48,191 nt of DNA. Origin: Pantanalinema sp. Its GTDB lineage: Bacteria > Cyanobacteriota > Sericytochromatia > S15B-MN24 > UBA4093. Both the position numbers and the translations under genes were made by a program. Numbering within the stretch: position 1 is the first letter of the stretch; every line of letters starts with the position of its first letter. The DNA lies in NCBI GenBank assembly GCA_036704125.1, contig DATNQI010000037.1, forward strand, positions 1 through 48,191, read 5' to 3'. The notes below the pieces were generated by a model. That model searched no databases, was not told the DNA's origin, and was given only the letters and a program-made list of their open reading frames with translations. This document shows positions 7,509 to 15,161 of the stretch, piece by piece.

Positions 7509-8976
7509 GCTGAAAACGAGGGCGACGCGCGCCGTGCTCTCGGCGACCCTCGCCCTGGGCGCCCTCGGCGCCGCGCCTGCGCCGAGCCTCGCGCAGCTGA
7601 TGGATTCCACCGGGGCCAGGCCGCTCTCCGACCAGACGGCGGCCCCCGAGCGGCCCAAGCTGATCACCAACCCGACCCTGCTGACCCTCAACCTCGCCAA
7701 CGCCGACGTGCGGGCCATCCTGGACATGATGGGCAAGAAGGGCGGCATGAACCTGGTCATCGACGAGTCGGTGTCGGGGACGGTCTCGCTCTCGCTCAAG
7801 GCGGTGCCCCTGGACGAGGCCCTCAACCTGGTCCTCAAGATGAAGGCCCTCTCGGCCCGGCGCATCGGCGCGACCCTGCTCATCGCCACGGAGGAGACCT
7901 TCCTCAAGAAGGGCTTCTCTGGGAACCAGACGGCGCTCTTGCGCTTCGACAACGCCAAGGTCGAGGACGTCGAGAAGATCATGAAGGACGCCCTGACCGA
8001 CGGCGCCGGGGGCCAGGGAGGCGGCGACGGCAAGGGGATGGCCGTAAACCCGGTCAACGCCAAGATCATCAAGGACGACCGGACCAACTCGCTGCTCATC
8101 ACCGCCCCCGAGGAGATCATCGACCGGGCGCGCGCCCTCAAGGCCCTGCTCGACGTCCCGACCCCCCAGGTCGAGATCGACGTCAAGGTGCTCGAGCTCT
8201 CGGAGAACGCGAGCCGCCAGCTGGGCTTCAGCTACGGCTTCGCCAACGGCAAGTTCGGGACGGGCTATAACAACGGCACCCCCGACGCGACGGCGGGCGG
8301 CGCGGGCAACCAGGCCGGCAACCCGAGCACCCCGGCGGACGGCGTGAGCCTGACCTTCAGCGCGCTCGGCAACTTCACGGCCAACTTCAACGCGCGGATC
8401 AACGCCGTCATCACCGACGGCCAGGCCACGGTCATGGCCAACCCCAAGGTCGTGGCGCAGGACAACAAGGAAGCCTCGATCGACATCGTCAACAAGCACC
8501 CCATCCTCAGGACGACCACCACCACCACCGGCACCCAGACGAACGTCGAGTTCATCGACGTGGGCCAGAAGCTGACCATCACCCCCAGGATCGACACGGC
8601 GGGCTTCGTGACCCTCGCTCTGGCCCCCGAGGTGAGCGTCGAGGGCGGCTCGACCCTGGTGAACGGAAACTCGGTGCCCATCGTCAACACCCGCCGGGTC
8701 AAGACGAGCATGCGCGTGCGCGACCAGGAGAGCATCGTCATCGGCGGCCTGAAGCGCAACGACTCGACGGCGACCACCACCAAGGTCCCCATCCTGGGCG
8801 ACATCCCCCTGATTGGCATGCTGTTCAGGAACAACGTGGTCCAGGCACGCCAGACGGACGTCGTGATCATCGTGACCCCGCGGATCCAGACCAAGGTCCA
8901 GTCCTCGACCGAGACCCTGCCCTCGAGCGGCGGCGGCAACGCCCCCGCACCGGCTGGCGGCCCGCCCCGGTTCTAA
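7495..8976 (+). CDS. pilQ: outer-membrane secretin PilQ, 493 aa
   Basis: A signal peptide ends near SLAQ (about residue 34). An STN/N0 domain (about 58-110), an N1 domain (about 140-225, ending KALLDVPTPQVEIDVKVLEL) and the secretin barrel with its C-terminal signature VPILGDIPLIGMLF (about 428-441) follow. The protein forms the outer-membrane channel for the pilus. At 493 aa it is shorter than most PilQ proteins (600-900 aa) because the N-terminal AMIN domains are missing. A Gly-rich loop and a Ser/Gly/Pro-rich tail flank the conserved parts. It is the last gene of the operon; the ATPases PilB/PilT and the platform protein PilC are not in this window. Confidence 0.95.
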   Translation: MRPIKLKTRATRAVLSATLALGALGAAPAPSLAQLMDSTGARPLSDQTAAPERPKLITNPTLLTLNLANADVRAILDMMGKKGGMNLVIDESVSGTVSLSLKAVPLDEALNLVLKMKALSARRIGATLLIATEETFLKKGFSGNQTALLRFDNAKVEDVEKIMKDALTDGAGGQGGGDGKGMAVNPVNAKIIKDDRTNSLLITAPEEIIDRARALKALLDVPTPQVEIDVKVLELSENASRQLGFSYGFANGKFGTGYNNGTPDATAGGAGNQAGNPSTPADGVSLTFSALGNFTANFNARINAVITDGQATVMANPKVVAQDNKEASIDIVNKHPILRTTTTTTGTQTNVEFIDVGQKLTITPRIDTAGFVTLALAPEVSVEGGSTLVNGNSVPIVNTRRVKTSMRVRDQESIVIGGLKRNDSTATTTKVPILGDIPLIGMLFRNNVVQARQTDVVIIVTPRIQTKVQSSTETLPSSGGGNAPAPAGGPPRF

Positions 8977-9003
8977 GCAGATCGATGTCGAGTTTAGCCT
9001 TCG

Positions 9004-9139
9004 CTTGATTTCCCCGCCCCCCGGTGGGGCGGGGCTAGGGGTGGGGGGATTAAATCAAGTTCCTCATGCCCTCGGTCGAAGACTCGGAGTGATTGGATCC
9101 CCCCACCCCCGACCCCGCCCCACCGGGGGGCGGGGAGGA
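9004..9139. repeat. repeat family A, copy 1 (long GC-rich inverted repeat)
   Basis: The left arm contains CCCCGCCCCCCGGTGGGG and runs on to CGGGGCTAGGGGTGGGGGGAT. The right arm (about 9097-9139) is its near-exact reverse complement. Each arm can also fold alone. The central spacer carries AAATCAAGTTCCTCATG. Other copies lie at 20034, 22032 and (one arm) 11271. It sits between pilQ and the convergent hydrolase gene. No open reading frame is inside, so it resembles a MITE or REP-like element. Confidence 0.85.
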
Positions 9140-9192
9140 CTCAGGTAACGGTTTATCTCAGCCAAGCAAGCTTAGGACGAGCAGGCCTGCGA

Positions 9193-9220
9193 CGAGGCCG
9201 CCTCTTCTGAGGCGGCCTCG
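9193..9220. terminator. bidirectional terminator between pilQ and the hydrolase gene
   Basis: CGAGGCCGCCTC, loop TTCT and its exact complement form a 12-bp stem followed by TTTGCTT on the plus strand. It lies six bases past the stop of the convergent minus-strand hydrolase gene. Confidence 0.75.
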
Positions 9221-9226
9221 TTTGCT

Positions 9227-10414
9227 TCACGGCATCGCGACGGAGTCGGTCGCCTCCTCCGAGGGAAGCACGGGCTCGACGACCGCCCGGCTCTGCTCCT
9301 CGCTCAGCGTCAGGCCGAACCACTGCGCGACGGTGTGGTAGTAGGCCTGAAAGTCCTCCCAGGCCACCGGCTGCCCCGCTCCGGGGAAGAGCCGCAGCCC
9401 GCGCGGCTCGGGGGCCACCATGTGAAGCTGGCGAAGCAGCCCGCCCGGGTCTTCCTTGCTGCCGAGCAGGAGGACCGGGGTCCCCTTGGCCTTCGGCAAC
9501 AGCTCCGCGGTCTCGGGGCCATGCCCCCCCGCGATGCGCACGCCCGCCCCCACGCGCCAGTAGAGCCTGCCCAGCATGTTGCCGGGGTCCTGGAACCATG
9601 CCCCGCGCACGGGGGCCTCGCCCCAGTGGCCGGTCGGCGCCGCGAGCGCCAGGCTGCGGATGCTCTTCTGCTCGCTGACGGCCACGATGGCGGGCAGGGT
9701 CGACTCGCGCTCGGCAAGCACCCCCACCTGGTTGGCGCCGCGGGCGTTGAGGAAGGCCACCGCCGCCAGCAGGTCGTACTTGGCCTTGAGGTCGGGCGTC
9801 TGCTTGCCGCCGCTGTCGCCGGTGCCGCGCGGGTCCAGCACCAGCACGTCGAAGCGCGGGGCGAGCCACTGGGCCAAGGAGGCGATCGCGAAGCCCTTGC
9901 GATCGCTCGCCCAGCCCGGCACCAGCACCACGCCGATCCCGGCGCCGCGCCCCATGTAGGTCGCCTTCAGGTTCACCCCGTCGGCGGTGGTCAGGGCGAC
10001 CTCCTTTGCGCTGATGGGGTAGGCGAGCTCCTCGTGCGGCAGGGTGTAGCCGGGAGCGCCCTTGAGGGTCGCGCGGTAGGCGCCCTGCGCCCACAGCACG
10101 TAGCAGGCGCCCAGCACCACGGCCGTCGCTCCGCCGAGGGCCGCGCGCGCGCGCACCCCCTGCTTCATGGCGAAGACCGCCGTCGCCACGGCGAAGACGG
10201 CGTTGAGGCCCGAGAGCAGCACGGCGATCGCGGGGTGGCGATCGCAGACCGGCGTCAGGAACTGCAGGATCCAGCCGAACAGCAGCCCGGCGCCCAGGAG
10301 CCCCCCGCTGATCCAGAGCGGATCGACAGAGGAGGGATCGAGCGAGAGCTTCGCCTCGCCCGCTGGGCGGGCGAATGAGGGGCGGGGAGTCCGGGGCTCG
10401 GGGAATGGGGGCAC
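9227..10414 (-). CDS. membrane alpha/beta-hydrolase-fold protein lacking the catalytic residues, 395 aa
   Basis: Three predicted transmembrane helices (about 33-54, 62-84, 90-112) precede an alpha/beta hydrolase domain (about 140-375). The core strands are clear (GVVLVPGWASDRKGF, DVLVLDPRGTGDSGG), as in CocE/BAAT-type hydrolases. However, the nucleophile elbow, expected as G-x-S-x-G, reads VLAERES. The position of the catalytic His, expected in a GAGH motif, reads FPGAGQPVAWEDF. Both substitutions together suggest a non-catalytic family member. The GTG start at 10414 has GAGGT seven bases upstream. It is monocistronic, with a terminator just past the stop. Its function is unknown; binding or sensing is a guess. 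Confidence 0.75.
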   Translation of the reverse strand: MPPFPEPRTPRPSFARPAGEAKLSLDPSSVDPLWISGGLLGAGLLFGWILQFLTPVCDRHPAIAVLLSGLNAVFAVATAVFAMKQGVRARAALGGATAVVLGACYVLWAQGAYRATLKGAPGYTLPHEELAYPISAKEVALTTADGVNLKATYMGRGAGIGVVLVPGWASDRKGFAIASLAQWLAPRFDVLVLDPRGTGDSGGKQTPDLKAKYDLLAAVAFLNARGANQVGVLAERESTLPAIVAVSEQKSIRSLALAAPTGHWGEAPVRGAWFQDPGNMLGRLYWRVGAGVRIAGGHGPETAELLPKAKGTPVLLLGSKEDPGGLLRQLHMVAPEPRGLRLFPGAGQPVAWEDFQAYYHTVAQWFGLTLSEEQSRAVVEPVLPSEEATDSVAMP

Positions 10415-10519
10415 GATGCGACCTCGTTAGCTTGAAGGTGACGCCCTTATCATACGGCGCTTGATCCGGGCACGGCAACGCGCCGTTTAGCTCGCTTGGC
10501 ACACGGGTATGCGGGGAGC

Positions 10520-11266
10520 ATGAACAAAGTGCTGATCGCCGCGCTCGGCCTCGCCGTCGCCGGCGGGCTCGGGGCCTTCGCCGCCGACCCCAGAAACCAG
10601 GCCGCCCTTCGCCTGATCGTCACCAACATGGCCGCCGAGAAGCCCGCCATGCAGGGTGTCGCCTTCAAGGTTCCCTTCCTCAAGGATCCGCCCCCGAAGA
10701 AGGCCTATCCCGGCCTCTACCCCGAGAACATCACATGGGGGACGGACGCGGTCCTCAAGTACAGCGACCTGGGGGACGGCTACTGGCAGACGCCCGGGAT
10801 CAACCTCGTTAACGGCCGCTCGGTGGAGAACGAGGCCGACGAGTGGCAGGCGCACTTCCGCTTCAAGTTCAACCCGCCCACCGATCCCCTGCACCCGGGT
10901 CACACCCTGGTCGCGATCGACTCGCCGCAGCACGCCCTGAGCTTCGCGCCCCTGGGGGCCGTGGACTTCGACGGGGTGAGGACGATCCCGGCCGACAGGT
11001 GGCTCAAGCGCAGCGAGAACGAGCGCGCGGCGGTGTGGAACCTCAAGGCCGGGGACGTGGTAGGGGTCAAGGTCGAGGCGGTCTCCTTGGCCGAGCCCGC
11101 TTCGGGCAGCGCCAAGCCGGCGGCCCCCAAGCGCCACACCTTCGTGGCGAAGCTGCTGCTCAAGAAGCTGTCGCACTCGACGGTGCGCTTCGACTTCGTC
11201 TACCGCAACGACGGCAAGCTGGACTTCCCCGCGCCCAACCTCCCGGAGCCCGCGGCGCGCCACTAA
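10520..11266 (+). CDS. secreted protein of unknown function, 248 aa
   Basis: A signal peptide MNKVLIAALGLAVAGGLGAFA with a likely signal peptidase I site before ADP supports the start at 10520. An ATG eight codons upstream would disrupt that peptide, and neither start has a well-spaced ribosome-binding site (GGGGAG ends one base before 10520). The mature protein is Pro- and Trp-rich with segments such as YPGLYPENITWGTDAVLKYSD. I recognise no family. It is divergent from the hydrolase gene and convergent with the 99-aa gene. Confidence 0.65.
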   Translation: MNKVLIAALGLAVAGGLGAFAADPRNQAALRLIVTNMAAEKPAMQGVAFKVPFLKDPPPKKAYPGLYPENITWGTDAVLKYSDLGDGYWQTPGINLVNGRSVENEADEWQAHFRFKFNPPTDPLHPGHTLVAIDSPQHALSFAPLGAVDFDGVRTIPADRWLKRSENERAAVWNLKAGDVVGVKVEAVSLAEPASGSAKPAAPKRHTFVAKLLLKKLSHSTVRFDFVYRNDGKLDFPAPNLPEPAARH

Positions 11267-11270
11267 TCAT

Positions 11271-11302
11271 AATCCCCCGCCCCCCGGTGGGGCGGGGAGG
11301 AG
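11271..11302. repeat. repeat family A, single-arm copy
   Basis: One arm only: CCCCGCCCCCCGGTGGGG followed by CGGGGAGGA. It fills the 37-bp gap between two convergent genes (stops at 11266 and 11304) and probably works as their bidirectional terminator. Confidence 0.75.
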
Positions 11303-11303
11303 A

Positions 11304-11603
11304 TCACGGTTCCGCCCAGCCTTCGAACAACGTTTCGATCAGCTCGCGCATCTCGGCGAGGATGGCGCCTCTCAGGTCGTGCTCCTCGGGGAAGGCCCAC
11401 TCGCCGCCGATGGTGGCGCCCTCCAGCAGCCGCCGCAGCCTCGCGGTCGCCTGATAATCGTCGAGGTAGTACCGCCCCCCGTCCCGGTGCAACTCGCGCA
11501 CCTCGATGACCTTGCCCCACAGGCTCTGGTCGAAGACGATCGCCTCGCCGCTGGTGAAGGCGAGCCGGTGGGTCGTGACGAGCTCGGGATCCGGTTCGAA
11601 CAT
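11304..11603 (-). CDS. small protein of unknown function, 99 aa
   Basis: AGAGGA precedes the ATG by seven bases. The sequence is mixed alpha/beta and acidic, with a segment FDQSLWGKVIEVRELHRDGGRYYLDDY that looks like an antiparallel sheet and a helical C-terminus. There is no signal peptide or membrane segment. No family is recognised. The ORF and ribosome-binding site look genuine. Confidence 0.65.
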   Translation of the reverse strand: MFEPDPELVTTHRLAFTSGEAIVFDQSLWGKVIEVRELHRDGGRYYLDDYQATARLRRLLEGATIGGEWAFPEEHDLRGAILAEMRELIETLFEGWAEP

Positions 11604-11719
11604 GGCTGTCCTCTCTGCTCTGGTGATTCTAGCATCGCCCCTTTAAATCTTCGTGAAAGGCTCGTGCAGGCCAATCGGGCGGGTATAGTGCCTCCATAAC
11701 GGGTTGAAAGGGGGCAACG

Positions 11720-11956
11720 ATGCAGATCGATTCCATCGTCATCGAACGGGAAGACGGCCCCCTCTTCTGCGGGCTCCTGTTCTTCGAGCACGAGGCCACC
11801 GCCCAGTACCTTCCCTGGACCGTGGACCTCAACGATCCGCGCAGGATCGTCCTCAAGCTCTTCCCGCCCGAGGCAGGCGGCGCCCTGCCCGTGGTCCAGG
11901 CGCACTACGAGACCATGGCCGGCGCCATCGTCGATCGGGTCCTGCAGGACCAGTAG
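11720..11956 (+). CDS. small protein of unknown function, 78 aa
   Basis: GAAAGGGGG lies about 6 bases before the ATG, and a TATAGT hexamer sits 30 bases further upstream (11684-11689, no clear -35). The protein is acidic and soluble, with no recognisable domain. It starts MQIDSIVIEREDGPLFCGLL, resembling the edge strands of a small beta protein. Confidence 0.6.
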   Translation: MQIDSIVIEREDGPLFCGLLFFEHEATAQYLPWTVDLNDPRRIVLKLFPPEAGGALPVVQAHYETMAGAIVDRVLQDQ

Positions 11957-12027
11957 AGCCGCCCCTTCCTTCTTTCAACCTTCCCGTCTCCCCTGTCGCA
12001 CCTCGCTCGCAGCCGTTTGGACGAGCG

Positions 12028-12056
12028 TTGTTCATGACAGGGGGGGATGCTACCAT
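12028..12056 (+). promoter_or_regulatory. candidate promoter of the envelope cluster
   Basis: TTGTTC, 17 bases, then TACCAT, about 115 bases before the MucB/RseB-like gene. The match to the sigma-70 consensus is only moderate. Confidence 0.35.
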
Positions 12057-12086
12057 GGCCGGGGACATCGTGAGGCATCGCGCGTT

Positions 12087-12106
12087 CAGGGTTCGATCGA
12101 ACCCTG
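12087..12106. promoter_or_regulatory. perfect 20-bp palindrome, candidate operator
   Basis: CAGGGTTCGATCGAACCCTG is an exact palindrome without a spacer, 63 bases upstream of the MucB/RseB-like gene and just downstream of the candidate promoter. Lacking a loop, it suits a dimeric DNA-binding protein better than an RNA hairpin. The XRE regulator encoded in the same cluster is an obvious candidate, which is inference. Confidence 0.5.
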
Positions 12107-12169
12107 CGCCGGCCTCCGTCGTCAAGAGATGCAGCAGCGTCCCCCGCCTTGTTGGAAGAAGGAATGCGC

Positions 12170-13270
12170 ATGAACCGATTCGCCTTGAAAGCCGTGGCCG
12201 TCGCCCTCACGGTCTCGACGTTCCCGGCCGCCCTCGCGAGCGCCGCTTTCGCGGCCCCTACCCCCACCCAGCTGGTCCGGCAGGTGCTCGACTCTCAGGG
12301 CTCGGTCTCGTACACCGGCAAGCGCGTGCAGCTCCTCACCCGCCAGACCCTCGCCCTCAAGGCCTCCATGCGGGTCTTCTACCAGGACGACAAGAACTAC
12401 CGCGTCACCGTCCAGGAGCCCTCGACCCTCACGGGCGTCAACCTCTGGATGAAGGACAACCGCGCCAACGTCTTCTTCCCCGCCGAGAACCTGCTCTTCC
12501 GCAACGACAACCCCACCGGCAGCAACGAGGCCGCGAGCACCATCTTCGGCCAGCTGACCGCCAATCCCGCCCTCTTGCAGCGCAACTACTCCCTGCGCAT
12601 CCTCTCGGATGCCGAGGAGCCCAACAGCATCGTCGCCATGACGCCCTGCTACGTGCTCGAGGCCGAGCCCATCCGCGGCTACGTCACCCCCGGCCACCGC
12701 TTCTGGATCTCGCGGGACACCAACCAGGTCCTCAAGGAGGAGCGCACGTGGGGCAAGGGCCTCTCGCCCTACTTCTCCAGCTACTTCGAGGACTTCGTGC
12801 CCAGCCCGCGGGTGGACACCGAGGTCGGCCTGCCCTCTTCCAAGCTCAACACCGTCCAGCTCCAGCGCGACCAGAAGAACTCCTTCGTGCAGTACCGCTC
12901 GGTCGAGGAGGCCGAGAAGGCCATCGGCGAGAAGGTGGCCCTGCCTACCTACATGCCGGCGGGCTTCCAGCTCCACTCGCTCCAGTTCGCGAGCTTCTTC
13001 GGCACGCGCATCACCCTGTTGCACTACACCGACGGTCTCAACTGGATGTTCGTCTCCTACCGCCCCAAGCCCAACATGTTCCTGACCGTCATGGCCGGCG
13101 CCATGGCCCTGGGCCTGGTGGACAAGATGAGCTCGCTTAGTTACCAGGCGCCTTACAACTACTTCGGCACCGAGCAGGGCGGGCAGCTCCTCTACGCGTA
13201 CGGCGACCTCTATCCGGACGATCTCCAGCGGACCGTGAACTCGGTGACCTTCGCCAGCGCTGCCAAGTAG
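12170..13270 (+). CDS. MucB/RseB-like periplasmic protein, 366 aa
   Basis: A signal peptide (cleavage near AAFA) is followed by a LolA/RseB-type fold. LVRQVLDSQGSVSYTGKRVQLL is the typical start of the MucB/RseB N-terminal domain, which binds lipid or lipoprotein. The smaller C-terminal domain contains VALPTYMPAGFQLHSL, as in RseB-type proteins. In Proteobacteria RseB senses envelope stress and holds the anti-sigma factor RseA, but no sigma/anti-sigma pair adjoins this gene, so the partner must differ. The start at 12170 has AAGGA about 7 bases upstream; earlier TTG and ATG codons are less well spaced. It is the first gene of a cluster with the TonB-like and XRE genes. Confidence 0.75.
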   Translation: MNRFALKAVAVALTVSTFPAALASAAFAAPTPTQLVRQVLDSQGSVSYTGKRVQLLTRQTLALKASMRVFYQDDKNYRVTVQEPSTLTGVNLWMKDNRANVFFPAENLLFRNDNPTGSNEAASTIFGQLTANPALLQRNYSLRILSDAEEPNSIVAMTPCYVLEAEPIRGYVTPGHRFWISRDTNQVLKEERTWGKGLSPYFSSYFEDFVPSPRVDTEVGLPSSKLNTVQLQRDQKNSFVQYRSVEEAEKAIGEKVALPTYMPAGFQLHSLQFASFFGTRITLLHYTDGLNWMFVSYRPKPNMFLTVMAGAMALGLVDKMSSLSYQAPYNYFGTEQGGQLLYAYGDLYPDDLQRTVNSVTFASAAK

Positions 13271-13288
13271 GGTACGGAAAGAGGTCCC

Positions 13289-14137
13289 ATGCGCATCGGC
13301 TCGTTCGGAGCGTCGCTCCTGATCCACGCCCTGGTGATCGGCGCGCTCGTCTTCCCGGCGGGCAGCGCCGCGCGTCGGGTGAAACCCTTGCCGCTGCCCA
13401 CCCCGAACATCACGGTGGCGCTGGTGGAGCTGGCCAGGCTCCGGCCCAAGGCCCTCGAGACCCACACCGGGACCATCAAGTATCCCGAGAAGAAGAAAAA
13501 GCACCAGCCCCACAAGCCGGCGCCCGCTCCGAAGGCCACCCCCACGCCCGCCAAGGTGGCGGCCAAGCCGAAGCCCACTCCGAAGCCTACTCCGCTGCCC
13601 ACGCCTTCGGCCAAGCCGGTTGAGAAGGACCACGAGACCTTCGAGGCGCTGCGCAAGTACAAGGAATACGCCGGCTTGACCGACGAGCAGATCCGCAAGA
13701 TGCCGCTGCCCCCCGGCATGAAGGACTGGAAGTCGGTGCTGGCCATGACCAAGGAGCTGGACAAGCTCGACTGGACCCAGCCCCCGCCCGACACGGGCGA
13801 CAAGGAGAAGAAGGTCTCGGGCGGCGGCTTCTTCGGCTGGGCGCCGAGCGGGCTCGGCCAGACGGCCGAGTACATGGGCGGCCCTGCCCGCGAGCAGGTG
13901 GACGGCAAGTGGCGCTATGCCTTCCAGTACTTCGGCACCGTCATGGTCGCCGAGTGGACCGAGGGCGCCACCGCCGCGAAGGTCGCCTACTATCCCTTCG
14001 GCCAGAAGCCTGACGAGGCCAAGACCTTCGAGGTGCCGGTCAAGCCGCGCGACGAGGACATGAGTGCCGCGATGATCGGGCAGTTCTACCTCATCAGCGC
14101 GGGGCAGGCCCCGCTGCCGGTGTCGAGTCAGAAGTGA
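13289..14137 (+). CDS. TonB-like protein with divergent C-terminal domain, 282 aa
   Basis: The N-terminus FGASLLIHALVIGALVF is a TonB-style signal anchor. A long Lys/Pro-rich stretch (about 65-112, repeated KPTPKPTP-like units) would span the periplasm. The C-terminal part (about 175-280, for example GQTAEYMGGPAREQVDGKWRY) does not show the canonical TonB C-terminal fold, and no ExbB/ExbD genes are nearby. It may act as an envelope-spanning linker and not in energised import. GAGGT lies just before the ATG. Its stop overlaps a GTG that can start the XRE gene. Confidence 0.65.
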   Translation: MRIGSFGASLLIHALVIGALVFPAGSAARRVKPLPLPTPNITVALVELARLRPKALETHTGTIKYPEKKKKHQPHKPAPAPKATPTPAKVAAKPKPTPKPTPLPTPSAKPVEKDHETFEALRKYKEYAGLTDEQIRKMPLPPGMKDWKSVLAMTKELDKLDWTQPPPDTGDKEKKVSGGGFFGWAPSGLGQTAEYMGGPAREQVDGKWRYAFQYFGTVMVAEWTEGATAAKVAYYPFGQKPDEAKTFEVPVKPRDEDMSAAMIGQFYLISAGQAPLPVSSQK

Positions 14138-14814
14138 ATATTGAACGCCATGGCTTCGCCGGCGGTCACCCCCCCGTGGTCCCCCCATCGAGGGGGGACA
14201 GGTTAGCCGAGCGCCTTTCCGAGCTGCGCAAGGCCGCGGGCCTGACCCAGGTGCAGCTCGCCGAGCGCGCGGGCATCAGCCGTGCCTACCTGGCGGCCCT
14301 CGAGCGCGGCCTCTCCAGCGCGACCAAGGCCCCGCCCAACCCTTCGCGGGAGATTCTCGACGCGCTCGCGCGCGCGCTCGGGCTGGATCGCGCGGCCCTG
14401 CTGGGGCAGCCCGAGCGTCAGACCGCCCTGCCCTTCCCCGAAGAGGCGGCAGCTTCGCTCTCGCGCCTCGGCTTCGCGCCCGCGCCCGCGCCCGGGGGCG
14501 AGGCCGAGGCGTGGGCGCTGCCCGTCGCCGACGGCGTGGTCGAGGTGGCCGATGGGGTGGACGAGGCCCTGGGTCTTTCCCCCGGGGACGGGGTCCTGGT
14601 TCGCACCCTGGCCCCGGGCGCCGAGGCTCCCGAGGGCCTTTGCCTCATCGAGACGGGCGGCGCCTGGACCTGGGGACGCTTGGCCCGCATCGCCGGGCAG
14701 CCCTTCGCGAGCGCCCCCGACGGCAGCTACCGGCCCCTCGGCAAGGGAGCGGTTGTCAGGGCCGAGGCGATCGCCCTCGTCCGGCGGTTGCACGATCACC
14801 CGAACGGGGCATAA
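14134..14814 (+). CDS. XRE-family transcriptional regulator with a sensor-like C-terminus, up to 226 aa
   Basis: A helix-turn-helix of the Cro/CI type (about residues 23-85) is clear: LRKAAGLTQVQLAERAGISRAYLAALERG. The remainder (about 95-220) resembles the C-terminal part of LexA/CI-type repressors (LGLSPGDGVLVRTL) but shows no evident Ser/Lys peptidase pair. The start is uncertain. A GTG at 14134 overlaps the upstream stop; another GTG is at 14176. Neither has a Shine-Dalgarno sequence, and the first 22 or so codons lie inside a copy of repeat family B. It is presumably co-transcribed with the TonB-like gene and may control the palindrome at 12087. Confidence 0.7.
   Translation: MNIERHGFAGGHPPVVPPSRGDRLAERLSELRKAAGLTQVQLAERAGISRAYLAALERGLSSATKAPPNPSREILDALARALGLDRAALLGQPERQTALPFPEEAAASLSRLGFAPAPAPGGEAEAWALPVADGVVEVADGVDEALGLSPGDGVLVRTLAPGAEAPEGLCLIETGGAWTWGRLARIAGQPFASAPDGSYRPLGKGAVVRAEAIALVRRLHDHPNGA
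14142..14205 (+). repeat. repeat family B, copy 1
   Basis: TGAACGCCATGGCTTCGCCG starts a 64-bp repeat that ends in a CCCCCC-ATCGA-GGGGGG hairpin and AGGTTA. The second copy is at 26556 in the same orientation and context. Here it overlaps the 5' end of the XRE coding frame. Confidence 0.85.
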
Positions 14815-14838
14815 GAGGGGAACGGAGGATTACGTCTG

Positions 14839-15021
14839 ATGAAGAATCTCGGAAAGCTCTTGCTCTTGTGCGCCCTGGCCCTGGCCCCTGTCGCCTGCGC
14901 CGTCGAGGAGGACGACCTCGTCACGCCCGCGGGCCCGCCCGCGACCACCGGCGGCGGCGGTACCGATCTGGGTGGAAGCATCGGAGGCGGCAACAACGCG
15001 TCCCAGAGCGCCACGCCGTAG
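14839..15021 (+). CDS. small Gly-rich probable lipoprotein, 60 aa
   Basis: A signal peptide with a lipobox-like LAPVAC (Cys near residue 20) is followed by an acidic stretch (EEDD) and a Gly-rich tail ending SQSATP. GGAGG lies about 10 bases before the ATG. No function can be assigned; it is probably a small outer-membrane-associated lipoprotein at the end of the envelope cluster. The -3 Pro of the lipobox is atypical. Confidence 0.55.
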   Translation: MKNLGKLLLLCALALAPVACAVEEDDLVTPAGPPATTGGGGTDLGGSIGGGNNASQSATP

Positions 15022-15069
15022 CCCCTGTCCTGGGCCCCTCGAACCGGCGAATGCCCGCCCTTTGAAGGT

Positions 15070-15098
15070 TTGACGCACCTTCCCCCGCGTGTTATACC
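15070..15098 (+). promoter_or_regulatory. promoter of secG and the peptide transporter
   Basis: TTGACG, 17 bases, then TATACC. It lies about 60 bases upstream of secG and after the preceding gene, in a good position to drive secG and the downstream transporter genes. Confidence 0.55.
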
Positions 15099-15161
15099 TG
15101 ATGTTGCGAAAGGGTGTTCTTCGCCTTTCGCGCAGTCGACGTCGCTTGTCAGAGGACCCCA

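Noticed and set aside
12122-14188. Long open frame of 688 codons on the minus strand
   Set aside because: It runs antisense through the RseB-like and TonB-like genes, which have signal peptides, ribosome-binding sites and family motifs. The minus frame is rich in Gly, Arg, Val and His, as is typical of GC-rich shadow frames. Similar frames at 26580-29714, 35516-37882 and 15379-19102 were rejected for the same reason.
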